Below, one piece after another: positions 38,038-47,220 of a stretch of 64,000 nt of DNA. Below the pieces are notes generated by a model. The model saw only the letters and a list, made by a program, of their open reading frames with translations, did no database searches and had not been told where the DNA came from. Position 1 is the first letter of the stretch. Each line of letters begins with the position of its first letter. Origin of the DNA: Roseihalotalea indica (GTDB lineage Bacteria > Bacteroidota > Bacteroidia > Cytophagales > Cyclobacteriaceae); NCBI RefSeq assembly GCF_022458895.1, contig NZ_JAINFL010000008.1, positions 1 through 64,000 of the forward strand. The letters run 5' to 3'. The position numbers and the translations under genes are program-made.

Positions 38038-38781
38038 TTAGGCTGGCTGCTCAGTAGGTCTAATCAGCACTTCGTTAATACTGACATGCTTCGGCTGAGT
38101 TAAGGTATGCCGAATAGCCTCGGCAATATCTTCTGCCTGAAGAGGTGTTAATTCTTCAAGCCACTTCATATTTTCCTTTACCTCCTCATCCGTAATTGTA
38201 TTAGTCAATTCAGTTTCTACTGCACCTGGCTCAATAGAGGTTACGCGGATATTATCAGAAGGGGATAATTCCATCCGTAAGCCTTCCGAAAGGGCCGCTA
38301 CGGCAAATTTGGTAGCGCAATATACGGCTCCGCCTGGCATCACTTTTCTACCGGCTACAGAAGATATATTGATAATATGTCCGCTTTTTTGCTCTCGCAT
38401 TACGGGTAAAACCGCTCCTATCGCATATAGAACTCCTTTAACGTTCACATCAACCATCTTCTCCCATTCATCAATATGAAGGTTTTTCATGAGAGATAGA
38501 GGCATAATTCCTGCGTTGTTGATGAGAATATCAATGCGGCCAAATTTTTCTTTCGTTTGATCTGCCAGATAGTTAACGGCTGTCCGATGCGTTACATCTG
38601 TAACGATGGGTAAGGCTTCTCCACCCGCATCCTCAATTTTTTTCTGTAATTCAGTTAATCGTTCTGCCCGCCGGGCGGCTATAGTTACCTTTGCTCCTTC
38701 TTTAGCTAGCATAAGCGCGGTGGCTTCACCAATACCACTGGAGGCACCGGTAACAATTGCTACTTTTCCTTGTAAACTCAT
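38038..38781 (-). CDS. Short-chain dehydrogenase/reductase
   Basis: Classical SDR, 247 residues: cofactor motif TGASSGIGEA (11-20), NNAG, active-site Ser in INISSVAG and YCATK as YxxxK. Arg-containing start of the second strand (AARRAERL) suggests NADP(H) preference. Similar to the YdfG/serine-dehydrogenase-like group that oxidises small hydroxy acids, but the substrate is not determined. Single gene with its own terminator. Confidence 0.9.
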   Translation of the reverse strand: MSLQGKVAIVTGASSGIGEATALMLAKEGAKVTIAARRAERLTELQKKIEDAGGEALPIVTDVTHRTAVNYLADQTKEKFGRIDILINNAGIMPLSLMKNLHIDEWEKMVDVNVKGVLYAIGAVLPVMREQKSGHIINISSVAGRKVMPGGAVYCATKFAVAALSEGLRMELSPSDNIRVTSIEPGAVETELTNTITDEEVKENMKWLEELTPLQAEDIAEAIRHTLTQPKHVSINEVLIRPTEQPA

Positions 38782-38896
38782 AAGGTTATGGATATTTTAT
38801 TTCTAATTAATACCCTATGCTAACCTTAACCATTGCAAATTGTGAGATAAAAAGAAGATAAATCTTTAGAAAAGAATATGAAGAAGGGAAGGTGTA

Positions 38897-39208
38897 TCAA
38901 TAAGGTAGATGACGAACCATAAACTCAACGGGCATGAGTCCATAGATTTTGCTGATCATCATAAAGGTAAGTAGCCCTAAACAATTTCGAGCAAACTCAA
39001 AGTCAGCACTGACGAAGGTATATCCAAAATACCATTTAAAGAGCGCGAAGATTAGACTAAACCCTACTGTGCCGACCAACGCAGCAATGGCATAAAAACC
39101 TACCGAACGGCTCTGCGACCATCGACTTCCCATCCGGATAAACAGATACACTACTGCATATTGAATAAAAAGTACTAAAATTGCAGCTAAGAAGAAGTCA
39201 ATCGTCAC
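38897..39208 (-). CDS. Small three-helix membrane protein, unknown
   Basis: 103 residues with hydrophobic helices at about 4-24, 38-60 and 77-92 and basic residues between. The start is a GTG (39208), as no ATG lies in frame upstream; an internal ATG at residue 26 would remove the first helix. No family recognised. Stands alone between the SDR and a glycosyltransferase on the other strand. Confidence 0.6.
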   Translation of the reverse strand: MTIDFFLAAILVLFIQYAVVYLFIRMGSRWSQSRSVGFYAIAALVGTVGFSLIFALFKWYFGYTFVSADFEFARNCLGLLTFMMISKIYGLMPVEFMVRHLPY

Positions 39209-39384
39209 GTTCAGATAAAATTAATGTACTACATGATTTAAGATACAATACAGAGCCAACATGTTAAGTTCCTGCGCACTCAAGATCATTACGGGAGAGG
39301 TTTATTGAAAGTAAGCAAAAATAATGCTAGTACTAACTTCTAATTTAAGCATTAAAGATCACTATTGCTAAGTCCTACGAATTT

Positions 39385-40491
39385 ATGTTATGGGTTGTTT
39401 CACCGCTTTATATCACATCCGTACTGTTTCAGATTGGGTGTTACTATACGCTCTATAATGCGTGGAAAGCCTATTGTTCACCTACTACCCCGACATCCCT
39501 TTTTCGTCCCCCAGTTTCAGTCATTGTCTGTGCTCACAACGAATTAGATAATCTACAAACTCTTCTTCCCCTATTGTTGCAGCAGCAATATTCTACGTTT
39601 GAAATCGTCGTCGTAGAAGATACATCTTACGATGGTACATTAGACTTTCTGTTAGGAGAAAAAGAAAAATATCCACAAATTAATATTGTATGGGTCCGTC
39701 ACCGGCCTGATCATGTACAAGGCAAAAAATATGCTCTAACCTTAGGGATAAGGGCAGCGCAATATGACCAGCTTCTATTAACAGATGCTGACTGTAGACC
39801 GGTAAGCCCTCATTGGATTAGTAGCATGGTAGAGCAACAATCTGGTAAATGTGATTTTGTGCTTGGATACTCTCCCTATGAGCGTCACACTGGCATGCTG
39901 AATTCTTTTATTCGCTACGAAACCTTACATACTGGGCTATTATATATAGGCGCAGCCTTAAAAGGACATCCGTATATGGGGGTAGGCCGGAACTTAGCTT
40001 ACCGGAAATTGTTTTTCTTAGAGAAAGGTGGTTTTCAGGGTTTCTGGCATGTGACAGGAGGCGATGACGATTTATTTGTGAACCGCCATGCCTCAGGTGA
40101 AAATACCGCTGTCGCAATTCAGCAGGAAGCCCTGGTGTATTCTGTTCCTAAAACGAAATGGGCAGCATATATACGGCAAAAAGTTCGCCACCTAAGTGTT
40201 GGAAAATGGTACAAGAAAAAAGATCAACGTTGGTTAGGACTACTCTCAGCAACAACCATTGCTACCTGGGTAGGATGGGGTTATTTACTAATTTGTGATG
40301 AATGGATATGGCCCACAGTATTATTACTATCGCGCTGGTGGGTTATAGGATTAGCCCTCCGGGCAGCATCTGCAAAATTGAATGATCCAATTAGCATGGT
40401 AAAGCTGCCAATATTCGATTTTTTATACGTTATTTACTATATAAGCATTGGTCCCACTGCCCTGCTTTCAAAACATATCAGATGGAAGTAA
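39385..40491 (+). CDS. Membrane-associated family 2 glycosyltransferase
   Basis: 368 residues. N-terminal membrane helix (1-22), GT-A domain with VIVCAHNE (nucleotide-sugar site), DADCRP (metal-binding DxD equivalent, here TDADC), GGDDDLFVNR (catalytic base region), and the arm VRHLSVGKWY in place of QxxRW, then two C-terminal hydrophobic segments. It likely transfers a sugar at the cytoplasmic face for a surface polysaccharide or glycolipid. Its end overlaps the sigma factor start by 10 bp, so both are co-translated. Product unknown. Confidence 0.9.
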   Translation: MLWVVSPLYITSVLFQIGCYYTLYNAWKAYCSPTTPTSLFRPPVSVIVCAHNELDNLQTLLPLLLQQQYSTFEIVVVEDTSYDGTLDFLLGEKEKYPQINIVWVRHRPDHVQGKKYALTLGIRAAQYDQLLLTDADCRPVSPHWISSMVEQQSGKCDFVLGYSPYERHTGMLNSFIRYETLHTGLLYIGAALKGHPYMGVGRNLAYRKLFFLEKGGFQGFWHVTGGDDDLFVNRHASGENTAVAIQQEALVYSVPKTKWAAYIRQKVRHLSVGKWYKKKDQRWLGLLSATTIATWVGWGYLLICDEWIWPTVLLLSRWWVIGLALRAASAKLNDPISMVKLPIFDFLYVIYYISIGPTALLSKHIRWK

Positions 40492-41090
40492 AAAAGGATT
40501 TTTCCAAAAAAGCGTTAGAAGATTTCCGGCTCATTGATGAGGCAACTCAAAACAATGATGAGCAAGCCTACGCTGAATTAATGCGCCGCTACAAGAAGCC
40601 CGTCTACCATATGATTCTGAAAATGGTCCGGAATGTAGATGATGCTGAAGACCTAACGATTGAGGCGTTTGCCAAAGCGTTTAAAAGCCTGCATCGCTTT
40701 AAGAAAGATTATACTTTCAGCACCTGGCTATTCCGTATTGCCACTAATAACGCTATTGACTTTATCCGAAAGAAGAAGTTAGAGACACTGAGCCTGAATA
40801 CTTCCTTTAAAGACGATAATGGCGATGCCGTCAATATTGATGTAGAGGATAACAATCTTGACCCGCAGGAAGAAGCTATTAAAGAACAGAAGAAGGAACT
40901 GGTCCGTGCTTTCGTTACCAAGCTCCCCCCCAAATACCAGCGTTTGGTGAAGCTCCGTTACTTTCAGGAATTCTCGTACGACGAGATTGCCAAGGAATTA
41001 GATGCTCCATTAGGAACAGTAAAAGCCCAACTACACCGAGCGAGAGAGCTCATGTACGACCTGGTTAAAAACAAAAAAGAACATATTTAG
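40482..41090 (+). CDS. Sigma-70 family RNA polymerase sigma factor (ECF type)
   Basis: 202 residues with sigma2 (about 20-95, including the RIATNNAIDFIRKKK region that melts the -10) and sigma4 (about 140-195, ending in the helix-turn-helix FSYDEIAKELDAPLGTVKAQLHRARE). No anti-sigma gene follows. The form, with a long acidic linker (DDNGDAVNIDVEDNN), matches the Bacteroidota housekeeping-like ECF group often encoded alone near rsmG. Overlaps the glycosyltransferase gene by 10 bp. Confidence 0.93.
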   Translation: MEVKKDFSKKALEDFRLIDEATQNNDEQAYAELMRRYKKPVYHMILKMVRNVDDAEDLTIEAFAKAFKSLHRFKKDYTFSTWLFRIATNNAIDFIRKKKLETLSLNTSFKDDNGDAVNIDVEDNNLDPQEEAIKEQKKELVRAFVTKLPPKYQRLVKLRYFQEFSYDEIAKELDAPLGTVKAQLHRARELMYDLVKNKKEHI

Positions 41091-41135
41091 AAGACGGGTT
41101 ATTCTGAATTAGCTTCTACCAACCGCCTTTTATCT

Positions 41136-41777
41136 ATGCCTCACGCTGACGTATCTCGCATATTCACCTATTTTCCTGAGCTATCACTCCAGCAGAAGGA
41201 AAGGCTGGAAGCACTATATCCACTGTATCAGGAATGGAATGAAAAAATCAATGTTGTTTCCAGGAAAGACATTGAGAACATCTACATTCGCCATGTATTG
41301 CATTCTCTGACCATTGCTAAAGTAGTTTCTTTTCAACCAGCTGCGCAAATTTTAGATGTAGGCACGGGAGGCGGCTTTCCGGGTATTCCCCTAGCCATTT
41401 TATTCCCTGAGACTGAATTTTATCTGGTAGATTCTATCAATAAGAAAATTAAAGTGGTACAGGCCGTGGCTGATGCTTTAGGCTTACAGAATGTTACAGC
41501 CGAACACATCCGGGCTGAGAATGTAAAAGGGAGTTATGATTTTGTAATTACCCGGGCGGTGGCTCGCCTTAGCATGTTGTTACAGTGGTGTCGGAAGCAC
41601 ATTAAGGCAACCTCTACTCATGCTATCCAAAACGGCTTACTGGCCTTGAAAGGGGGCGACCTGAATGAAGAACTTAAGGAAGCTCACGTCAACTACGTAC
41701 TTCACTCTCTCACTGATTATTTTCAGGAGCCATTATTCGTACAGAAATATATAGTCTACGTGCCTAAAGGAAAATAA
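41136..41777 (+). CDS. rsmG: 16S rRNA (guanine-527-N7)-methyltransferase
   Basis: SAM-dependent methyltransferase acting on G527 of 16S rRNA in the decoding region. 213 residues; NVVSRKDIENIYIRHVLHSL at the N-terminus, SAM-binding LDVGTGGGFPGIPLA, and ITRAVARLSMLLQW. Length and motif order are canonical. Its stop codon touches the stop of the convergent gene at 41778 with no spacer. Cotranscription with the sigma factor 45 bp upstream is likely. Confidence 0.96.
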   Translation: MPHADVSRIFTYFPELSLQQKERLEALYPLYQEWNEKINVVSRKDIENIYIRHVLHSLTIAKVVSFQPAAQILDVGTGGGFPGIPLAILFPETEFYLVDSINKKIKVVQAVADALGLQNVTAEHIRAENVKGSYDFVITRAVARLSMLLQWCRKHIKATSTHAIQNGLLALKGGDLNEELKEAHVNYVLHSLTDYFQEPLFVQKYIVYVPKGK

Positions 41778-43046
41778 TCAGGTTTTCTGCTTTTTCTTCT
41801 TCGCTGCCGGAAATAAGATGTTGTTCAGGATCAGCCTGTAGCCCGGTGAATTTGGGTGCAGGTTCAAATCAGTAGGTGACTCTCCTACCCGGTGTTGATA
41901 ATCTTCAGGATCATGTCCACCATAAAATGTCCAAAAGCCTTTTCCAAACACACCGTGAATATATTTGGCTTCACCCGCTGACTTTGTTTCGCCCAGCACT
42001 ACTACATCCGGACGAATCAGGCTTTTACGGAAAGCGGTTGTCTGCCCCATAAATCCTTTGATGATCCGCTCATGGTTTTGAGTAAGCATGGTAGGGATAG
42101 GGTCCCACTTGGCAGAGAATTCAAAGAGGTTAAAATAGTCATTATCCGGGCTTAAGCCTCGTTCCCGAGGATCTACATCAATGTTAGAGTACTCGTATTC
42201 GTAGGGGTTGCGCACCAGTTGAAAGTCCTGAAAGGCAAAGGTGCCTTCGAAATTTAGTTTGGCCTGGGCATTCGGGTCAGCCCGGTCGCCATCGTACATA
42301 GACTCGCAAATATCAACCCCATCCGCCGATAGGGCAATGTCATAGGTATCTGTTGCCGAGCACATAGCGAACATGAAACCACCCCCAGATACGAAATCCC
42401 GGATTTTCTTTACTACAGCTAGTTTCAATTCTGACACTTTATCAAAACCGTGCTTGCGAGCGGTCTCTTCGTATTTTTGCTGGCGCTCTATGTACCAAGG
42501 AGTATTGCGGTAAATTCGGTAAAACTTTCCATACTGCCCGGTAAAATCTTCGTGGTGCAAGTGAAGCCAGTCATACTCAGCCAGTTTATCATACATCACT
42601 TCATCATCAAATAACACATCGTAGGGAATTTCAGCATAGGTCAGAGCCAGTGTTACGGCATCGTCCCAAGGTTGTTTGCTTTTAGGTGAGTACACTGCAA
42701 TTTTCGGAGATTTCTCCAGTTTCATCAGATCTTTATTGGATGAAGGGCTGGCAATCACGCTGATGATCTGATTATACTGGGCGTCTGAAATTACTTCGTA
42801 GCTTACCCCCCGGATCACACATTCATTTTCTAGTTTCTGATAATACTTGCTGGCAAAACTTCCGCCTCTATAGTTTAACAGCCAGTCTACTTCTTCTCCT
42901 TGCTCCAGAAACCAATAAGCTATGCCGTATGCTTTCAAATGGTTAGCCTGAACCTGATCCATTGGCATTAAAATGTACGATGCCCATGCGGACCAAGAGA
43001 CTAATACTACCAAAGTGGTCGTTAACACAAATTTTATCATAATCAT
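41778..43046 (-). CDS. Secreted protein of the so-called asparagine synthetase B family
   Basis: 422 residues with a signal peptide (1-22, ending AWA before SYI). Bacteroidota databases commonly label this family asparagine synthetase B, but no N-terminal nucleophile Cys of a glutamine amidotransferase and no ATP-PP loop is visible here, and export argues against that label. The ordering YDWLHLHHEDF, GGGFMFAMCSATDTYDIAL and GKGFWTFYGGHDPEDYQHRVG suggests a class I glutamine-amidotransferase-like (ThuA-type) alpha/beta fold. Function unknown. Divergent from the MacB-type permease. Confidence 0.75.
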   Translation of the reverse strand: MIMIKFVLTTTLVVLVSWSAWASYILMPMDQVQANHLKAYGIAYWFLEQGEEVDWLLNYRGGSFASKYYQKLENECVIRGVSYEVISDAQYNQIISVIASPSSNKDLMKLEKSPKIAVYSPKSKQPWDDAVTLALTYAEIPYDVLFDDEVMYDKLAEYDWLHLHHEDFTGQYGKFYRIYRNTPWYIERQQKYEETARKHGFDKVSELKLAVVKKIRDFVSGGGFMFAMCSATDTYDIALSADGVDICESMYDGDRADPNAQAKLNFEGTFAFQDFQLVRNPYEYEYSNIDVDPRERGLSPDNDYFNLFEFSAKWDPIPTMLTQNHERIIKGFMGQTTAFRKSLIRPDVVVLGETKSAGEAKYIHGVFGKGFWTFYGGHDPEDYQHRVGESPTDLNLHPNSPGYRLILNNILFPAAKKKKQKT

Positions 43047-43210
43047 ACCTCCCTTTTTGTACTTATAGAATGAGCAAGTAACCTATTTATTGTTTGAAAA
43101 AATATCAATATAAATTACAGGACATTATTTTGAAAGTAAGGAAAAAATGCGAATGTTATAAATTAGTACACAAGAGTTTACCGAATTGTTCTACCAATGT
43201 AACTTATCCT

Positions 43211-44446
43211 ATGAATCTTCTAAATAATGTGGAAGAAAGCCTAAAAGCCATTCGGGATAACCTGCTCCGAACCACGCTGACGGCCTTAATAATTGCTATG
43301 GGCATTACCGCACTGGTAGGTATCCTGACAGCAATTGATGGCATACAAGCGTCCGTGGATGATAGTTTTGCCAGCTTAGGGGTGAACTCATTTACCATTC
43401 GGCAAAAGCGAGGGGGCAACCAGCGCAGTCAGCAAGGGCGCAGTGAAAAAAATTATCCACCAATACGATACAGCGATGTAAGGTCTTTTAAGAAAAGGTA
43501 TGATTACCCTGCTCAGATTTCAGTAAAGACCTATGTCACTGGAAATGCGGAAGTAAAGCACCGTTCCAAGAAAACAAATCCCAACATTCAAGTGGTGGGA
43601 AGCGATGAGAACTACCTTATCACCGAAGGAATCAACTTAAGCCGAGGCCGCAATTTTTCTACCCTTGATCTGGAAAAAGGAACTCAGGTAGCCATCGTTG
43701 GTGATGAGTTGGTTAACACATTATTTGAAGGAAGTGAAGACCCTATTAATCAGAACATCACATTGTTTGGCAGCCGCTTTAAAGTTATTGGGGTGCTGGA
43801 AAACAAAGGGGCTATGGCCGGAAACAATGCCAACCGGCGCGTGGTCATCCCCCTTGATAAAGGTCGGCAATTAAGCAATCAGGCTCTTGACTATACAATT
43901 ACTGCCAATGTGGGCAATATGGGAACTATTGATATGGCTATGGGCGAAGCTACCAGCCTGATGCAAGCCATCAGACAGGATCCTATCGGAAGCGAGCTAT
44001 CTTTTGAGATTGAGGAGAAAAAATCGCTGAGTGAACAGTTGGGCGAAATTACCGGGTATTTAAGGATCGGCGGATTTGCTATCGGGCTTATCACGCTGCT
44101 GGGAGCTTCCATTGCCCTCATGAATATTATGATGGTGTCAGTTACTGAACGCACCAGAGAGATTGGAGTGCGGAAAGCATTAGGCGCCACTCCGCAAAGA
44201 ATTCGCCAGCAGTTCCTGATGGAAGCAATTGTAATTTGCCAGCTTGGTGGAATTTTGGGTGTATTACTGGGGATGGGAATTGGAAATGTAGTTGCTCAAT
44301 TCATGAATGCCGGCCAGTTTATTGTTCCCTGGGTGTGGATTTTGAGTGCTCTCGCCATTTGTATTGGGGTCGGACTATTTTCCGGTTATTACCCGGCCTA
44401 CAAAGCATCAAAGCTAGATCCGATAGAATCACTTCGGTTTGAATAG
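43211..44446 (+). CDS. MacB/FtsX-type ABC transporter permease
   Basis: 411 residues from the ATG at 43211; the upstream frame from a TTG at 43094 is not protein-like. One N-terminal helix (about 22-45), a periplasmic MacB core domain (about 46-280), and three C-terminal helices with the FtsX-family signature ERTREIGVRKALGATPQRI between the second and third. These permeases use mechanotransmission, not classical transport. No ATPase or membrane-fusion gene is adjacent, so the partner ATPase must be elsewhere. Its stop abuts that of the CHU_C gene. Confidence 0.92.
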   Translation: MNLLNNVEESLKAIRDNLLRTTLTALIIAMGITALVGILTAIDGIQASVDDSFASLGVNSFTIRQKRGGNQRSQQGRSEKNYPPIRYSDVRSFKKRYDYPAQISVKTYVTGNAEVKHRSKKTNPNIQVVGSDENYLITEGINLSRGRNFSTLDLEKGTQVAIVGDELVNTLFEGSEDPINQNITLFGSRFKVIGVLENKGAMAGNNANRRVVIPLDKGRQLSNQALDYTITANVGNMGTIDMAMGEATSLMQAIRQDPIGSELSFEIEEKKSLSEQLGEITGYLRIGGFAIGLITLLGASIALMNIMMVSVTERTREIGVRKALGATPQRIRQQFLMEAIVICQLGGILGVLLGMGIGNVVAQFMNAGQFIVPWVWILSALAICIGVGLFSGYYPAYKASKLDPIESLRFE

Positions 44447-47056
44447 CTATTCCAGTTCGGGAAGATGAATGTATACTTGTCCCTTATAAACTTCACGGCT
44501 GTAATGCACCAGATAATAATACGCTCCGGCCGACATGTCCTGAGCAGCCCATTCAAAACCTGGCTCGGCTGATTCGTAAACCATCCGGCCCCACCGATTG
44601 TAAATCTCAATACGTTGAAAACTGTTAGCACACGTGCCAATTGGCAGATCACAACCGCTAGATGGGTTATTACAGAAATCTAAGTGAAAGAAATCGCCTG
44701 AGCCGTCTCCATTCGGGGTGAAAGCATTTCTAGGCTCAAAATCTTCAAAGTTGAGCCCCAGCACGCCGATACTGAGCACAATAGAAGTAGTGTCACTTTT
44801 ACTGTTAAAGCACTGATCATCTTCTACAGTGAAGGTCAGTGTGAAAAATGCTTCATTAAAATCAGGAGATAAAATAGAGCAATCAGGAACCCAAAATAAG
44901 CGTGAACCAACGGTGCCTCTCCCTCGGACATTGGTAAAGCGGAAATTGACTACTTCCAGATCTAAAGGTTCATCGTTCAGCTTCACTTCTGTTAGGCGTA
45001 GGGTAAGAATATCAAATTCATTCTCATCAGTACCAATCACATCCAGTACTACTGGTACTCCTACTGCCCCCCGTATAGAATCAGCTTCTACATCGCGAAT
45101 GAACACCGTGGGAGCCTCATTGTCGGGTGGTAATACATTGATGCGTATGCGCAGTGAGTCAGTAGCTGGATCACTGCATCCCGTCTGGTCAGTGGATAGA
45201 AAGATAATATCAAACGAGCTTCGTTCGGCCAGATCAATATCATTACAGGACAGTCGCCAGCTGAAAGGAGAGCGAATTCTCCGAATGCCTGAGTTACCGG
45301 GAAAGTTAATAGCATAATCAGCTAAATCAAACCCATCGCCAATAGCACGCAAATCCAACAGATCGTCATCGACATCTTCGGCAATCACATCAAATGAGAG
45401 CTGTTCATTGATACGTACGGTAATCTCGGTTTCCTCCAAACCCTCCAGGGTTATTTTGGGCCGGTTGTTATCCGGTAAATTTACGGTAAAGCGAATCTCC
45501 AAGCGATCTGGCTCACCCAAGCCGCATTCGCTTTCATCATCCAGTTCCACAAAAACTGTAAACTCATTCTGCGACCGAAAATCATAAGCTTCACAGTCGG
45601 GAGTCCAGGTCAATACTTTTTTTACTTCTCCTGGTACCAGTAACCTCTCCTGTAATTCAATGCCCAGATCATCCAGATCAAACCCATCGCCAAAGGCTTC
45701 CAGTATGAGTATATCCTCATCTTCGTCCAGTCCCTGTATTTCAAGCTCATACTCTTCGCCTACATTCAGGTCAACATTCAGCACATTGGGGTTTCCAACG
45801 ATAAAAGGATCACTATTCTGCGGGCCTTCCACCTCAACCGTAAGCCGTAGGGTATCACGCAAAGGCACACTACAGGCATCATCATAAGCGATGAGGTCAA
45901 TAATCATCGGACCTCGCACATAGGGACAATCAGGAAGGCAAAAATCCAACCTAAGCGTATCAGTAGGACCATTCAGAATGCTTAGTTTTCGGGAAACCAG
46001 TGCCTGAATATCCTGATCGAAGTTTACTCCTTTCGCCTCTACGGTGATAATTTCTTCCGGGTCAGCATCAGTTATAAACAACTCCAGGCATTTTTCATCT
46101 TCCAAGCCAAATTGCAACATAGTCCCTTCCTGATAAAAGGCCGTACTGCCTTTTACCCGCGCCTGAATCTCAGGCGTTTCACCCGGATTACAGTCAATAA
46201 CCAGCATCTGAAAATCGCGCCGAACTTCTCCGATTTTCACTCCATCGCGAAATTCTTCTACTCTGATTGCAAACACAAACAGCCCCAGCTGCGAGGGGGT
46301 TACAGTAAGCAAACCTCTTTGATTAATACGCAACGGCGGTGTCCCGGGTACCATATTACTAACACCAATACCCTCGCTAAATTCTACCGAACTATGTGGA
46401 TTTGGAGTAGGAGTAGGTAAAGCCTCAAAAGCAGAACTATTCAGCGGCGCAGCCAGCGAGTAAGCCAGAGAATCACCGTCGGGATCAGAGCCGGAAAAAT
46501 CAAAATAAAACGGTTGATTTATGCAAGCATAGTCGCTTAGAGGTGGAAACAGTATTGGGGTAGTATCTACGAATGGGGCCCCATTTTTGGTAACTGGCGG
46601 AAACTCCAAATAGAATGTTTGCCCGGTCTGATCGGGTATCTGCAGATTCTGCGTTACGTAATTGCGGCAGCAGCGCTCATATACCACATAATACCCCTCA
46701 GGGTCGTTGTAAATACTTGGAGGTAATTCAAGGATTGTGGTATATAGTATTTTACGGGTAGATAATTCGGGAATCTCACATTCCGGGTTCGTATAATCTA
46801 CAAACTCTGAACCGACATTGTCTAATCGGGCATTTGCCACAAACCCATCATCGCTTTTTCTGAAAATATATACAATGGCAAACTGGTCTTCTGCTTCTTC
46901 ATTACCATTAACATCATCAAAATACTGAATGAGGTTCAGGCGGTACTGGTAATTTTCCAGATGCCTGAGTTCAAATTCTCCTCCTACAATATGGCTGGCC
47001 TCTATCGTTTTAATAAAAACGAAGCAAATTAGCAGGCTTAGCGTAAACTTCTTCAT
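44447..47056 (-). CDS. Large secreted T9SS cargo with gliding-motility C-terminal domain
   Basis: 869 residues: signal peptide (1-20, ending IEA), a long beta-rich region and a C-terminal CHU_C / T9SS type B sorting domain starting with FTPNGDGSGDFFHLDF, then IEIYNRWGRMVYES and GAYYYLVHY. This marks the protein for export by the type IX system and surface attachment through SprF-type partners. The middle holds three to four degenerate repeats of about 100 residues, each with an FDLxD(Y/L) turn and a W(T/R/V)xxC motif (WTPDC, WRLSC, WVPDC), Ig-like in appearance. Likely a surface or adhesive protein. Confidence 0.92.
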   Translation of the reverse strand: MKKFTLSLLICFVFIKTIEASHIVGGEFELRHLENYQYRLNLIQYFDDVNGNEEAEDQFAIVYIFRKSDDGFVANARLDNVGSEFVDYTNPECEIPELSTRKILYTTILELPPSIYNDPEGYYVVYERCCRNYVTQNLQIPDQTGQTFYLEFPPVTKNGAPFVDTTPILFPPLSDYACINQPFYFDFSGSDPDGDSLAYSLAAPLNSSAFEALPTPTPNPHSSVEFSEGIGVSNMVPGTPPLRINQRGLLTVTPSQLGLFVFAIRVEEFRDGVKIGEVRRDFQMLVIDCNPGETPEIQARVKGSTAFYQEGTMLQFGLEDEKCLELFITDADPEEIITVEAKGVNFDQDIQALVSRKLSILNGPTDTLRLDFCLPDCPYVRGPMIIDLIAYDDACSVPLRDTLRLTVEVEGPQNSDPFIVGNPNVLNVDLNVGEEYELEIQGLDEDEDILILEAFGDGFDLDDLGIELQERLLVPGEVKKVLTWTPDCEAYDFRSQNEFTVFVELDDESECGLGEPDRLEIRFTVNLPDNNRPKITLEGLEETEITVRINEQLSFDVIAEDVDDDLLDLRAIGDGFDLADYAINFPGNSGIRRIRSPFSWRLSCNDIDLAERSSFDIIFLSTDQTGCSDPATDSLRIRINVLPPDNEAPTVFIRDVEADSIRGAVGVPVVLDVIGTDENEFDILTLRLTEVKLNDEPLDLEVVNFRFTNVRGRGTVGSRLFWVPDCSILSPDFNEAFFTLTFTVEDDQCFNSKSDTTSIVLSIGVLGLNFEDFEPRNAFTPNGDGSGDFFHLDFCNNPSSGCDLPIGTCANSFQRIEIYNRWGRMVYESAEPGFEWAAQDMSAGAYYYLVHYSREVYKGQVYIHLPELE

Positions 47057-47204
47057 TCACTAAGGATTACCACTGAGCAGTTGATAAGTGTACTTTTGGC
47101 AATATTCAACCCCTGTTACTTCTTAAAGATACTTATTTTCACTAAAAAATTGGTCTGACTCTTTACAAATCTTTTACTTATTTACCGAAAAAGTACAAAT
47201 AGTG

Positions 47205-47212
47205 TACCTTTG
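47205..47212 (+). promoter_or_regulatory. -7 box TACCTTTG at rlmD
   Basis: A perfect TAnnTTTG element followed by CATC; only eight bases separate it from the ATG at 47221, so the transcript would be leaderless or nearly so. The upstream position of the -33 box has TTTA rather than TTTG. Confidence 0.65.
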
Positions 47213-47220
47213 CATCCCTT

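Noticed and set aside
41855..41875. tRNA T-loop-like sequence GGTTCAAATC
   Set aside because: It lies inside a coding region and no acceptor or anticodon stems are found around it.
44829..45317. 162-codon ORF antisense to the CHU_C protein
   Set aside because: Ser/Arg/Thr-rich shadow of the acidic repeats on the other strand.
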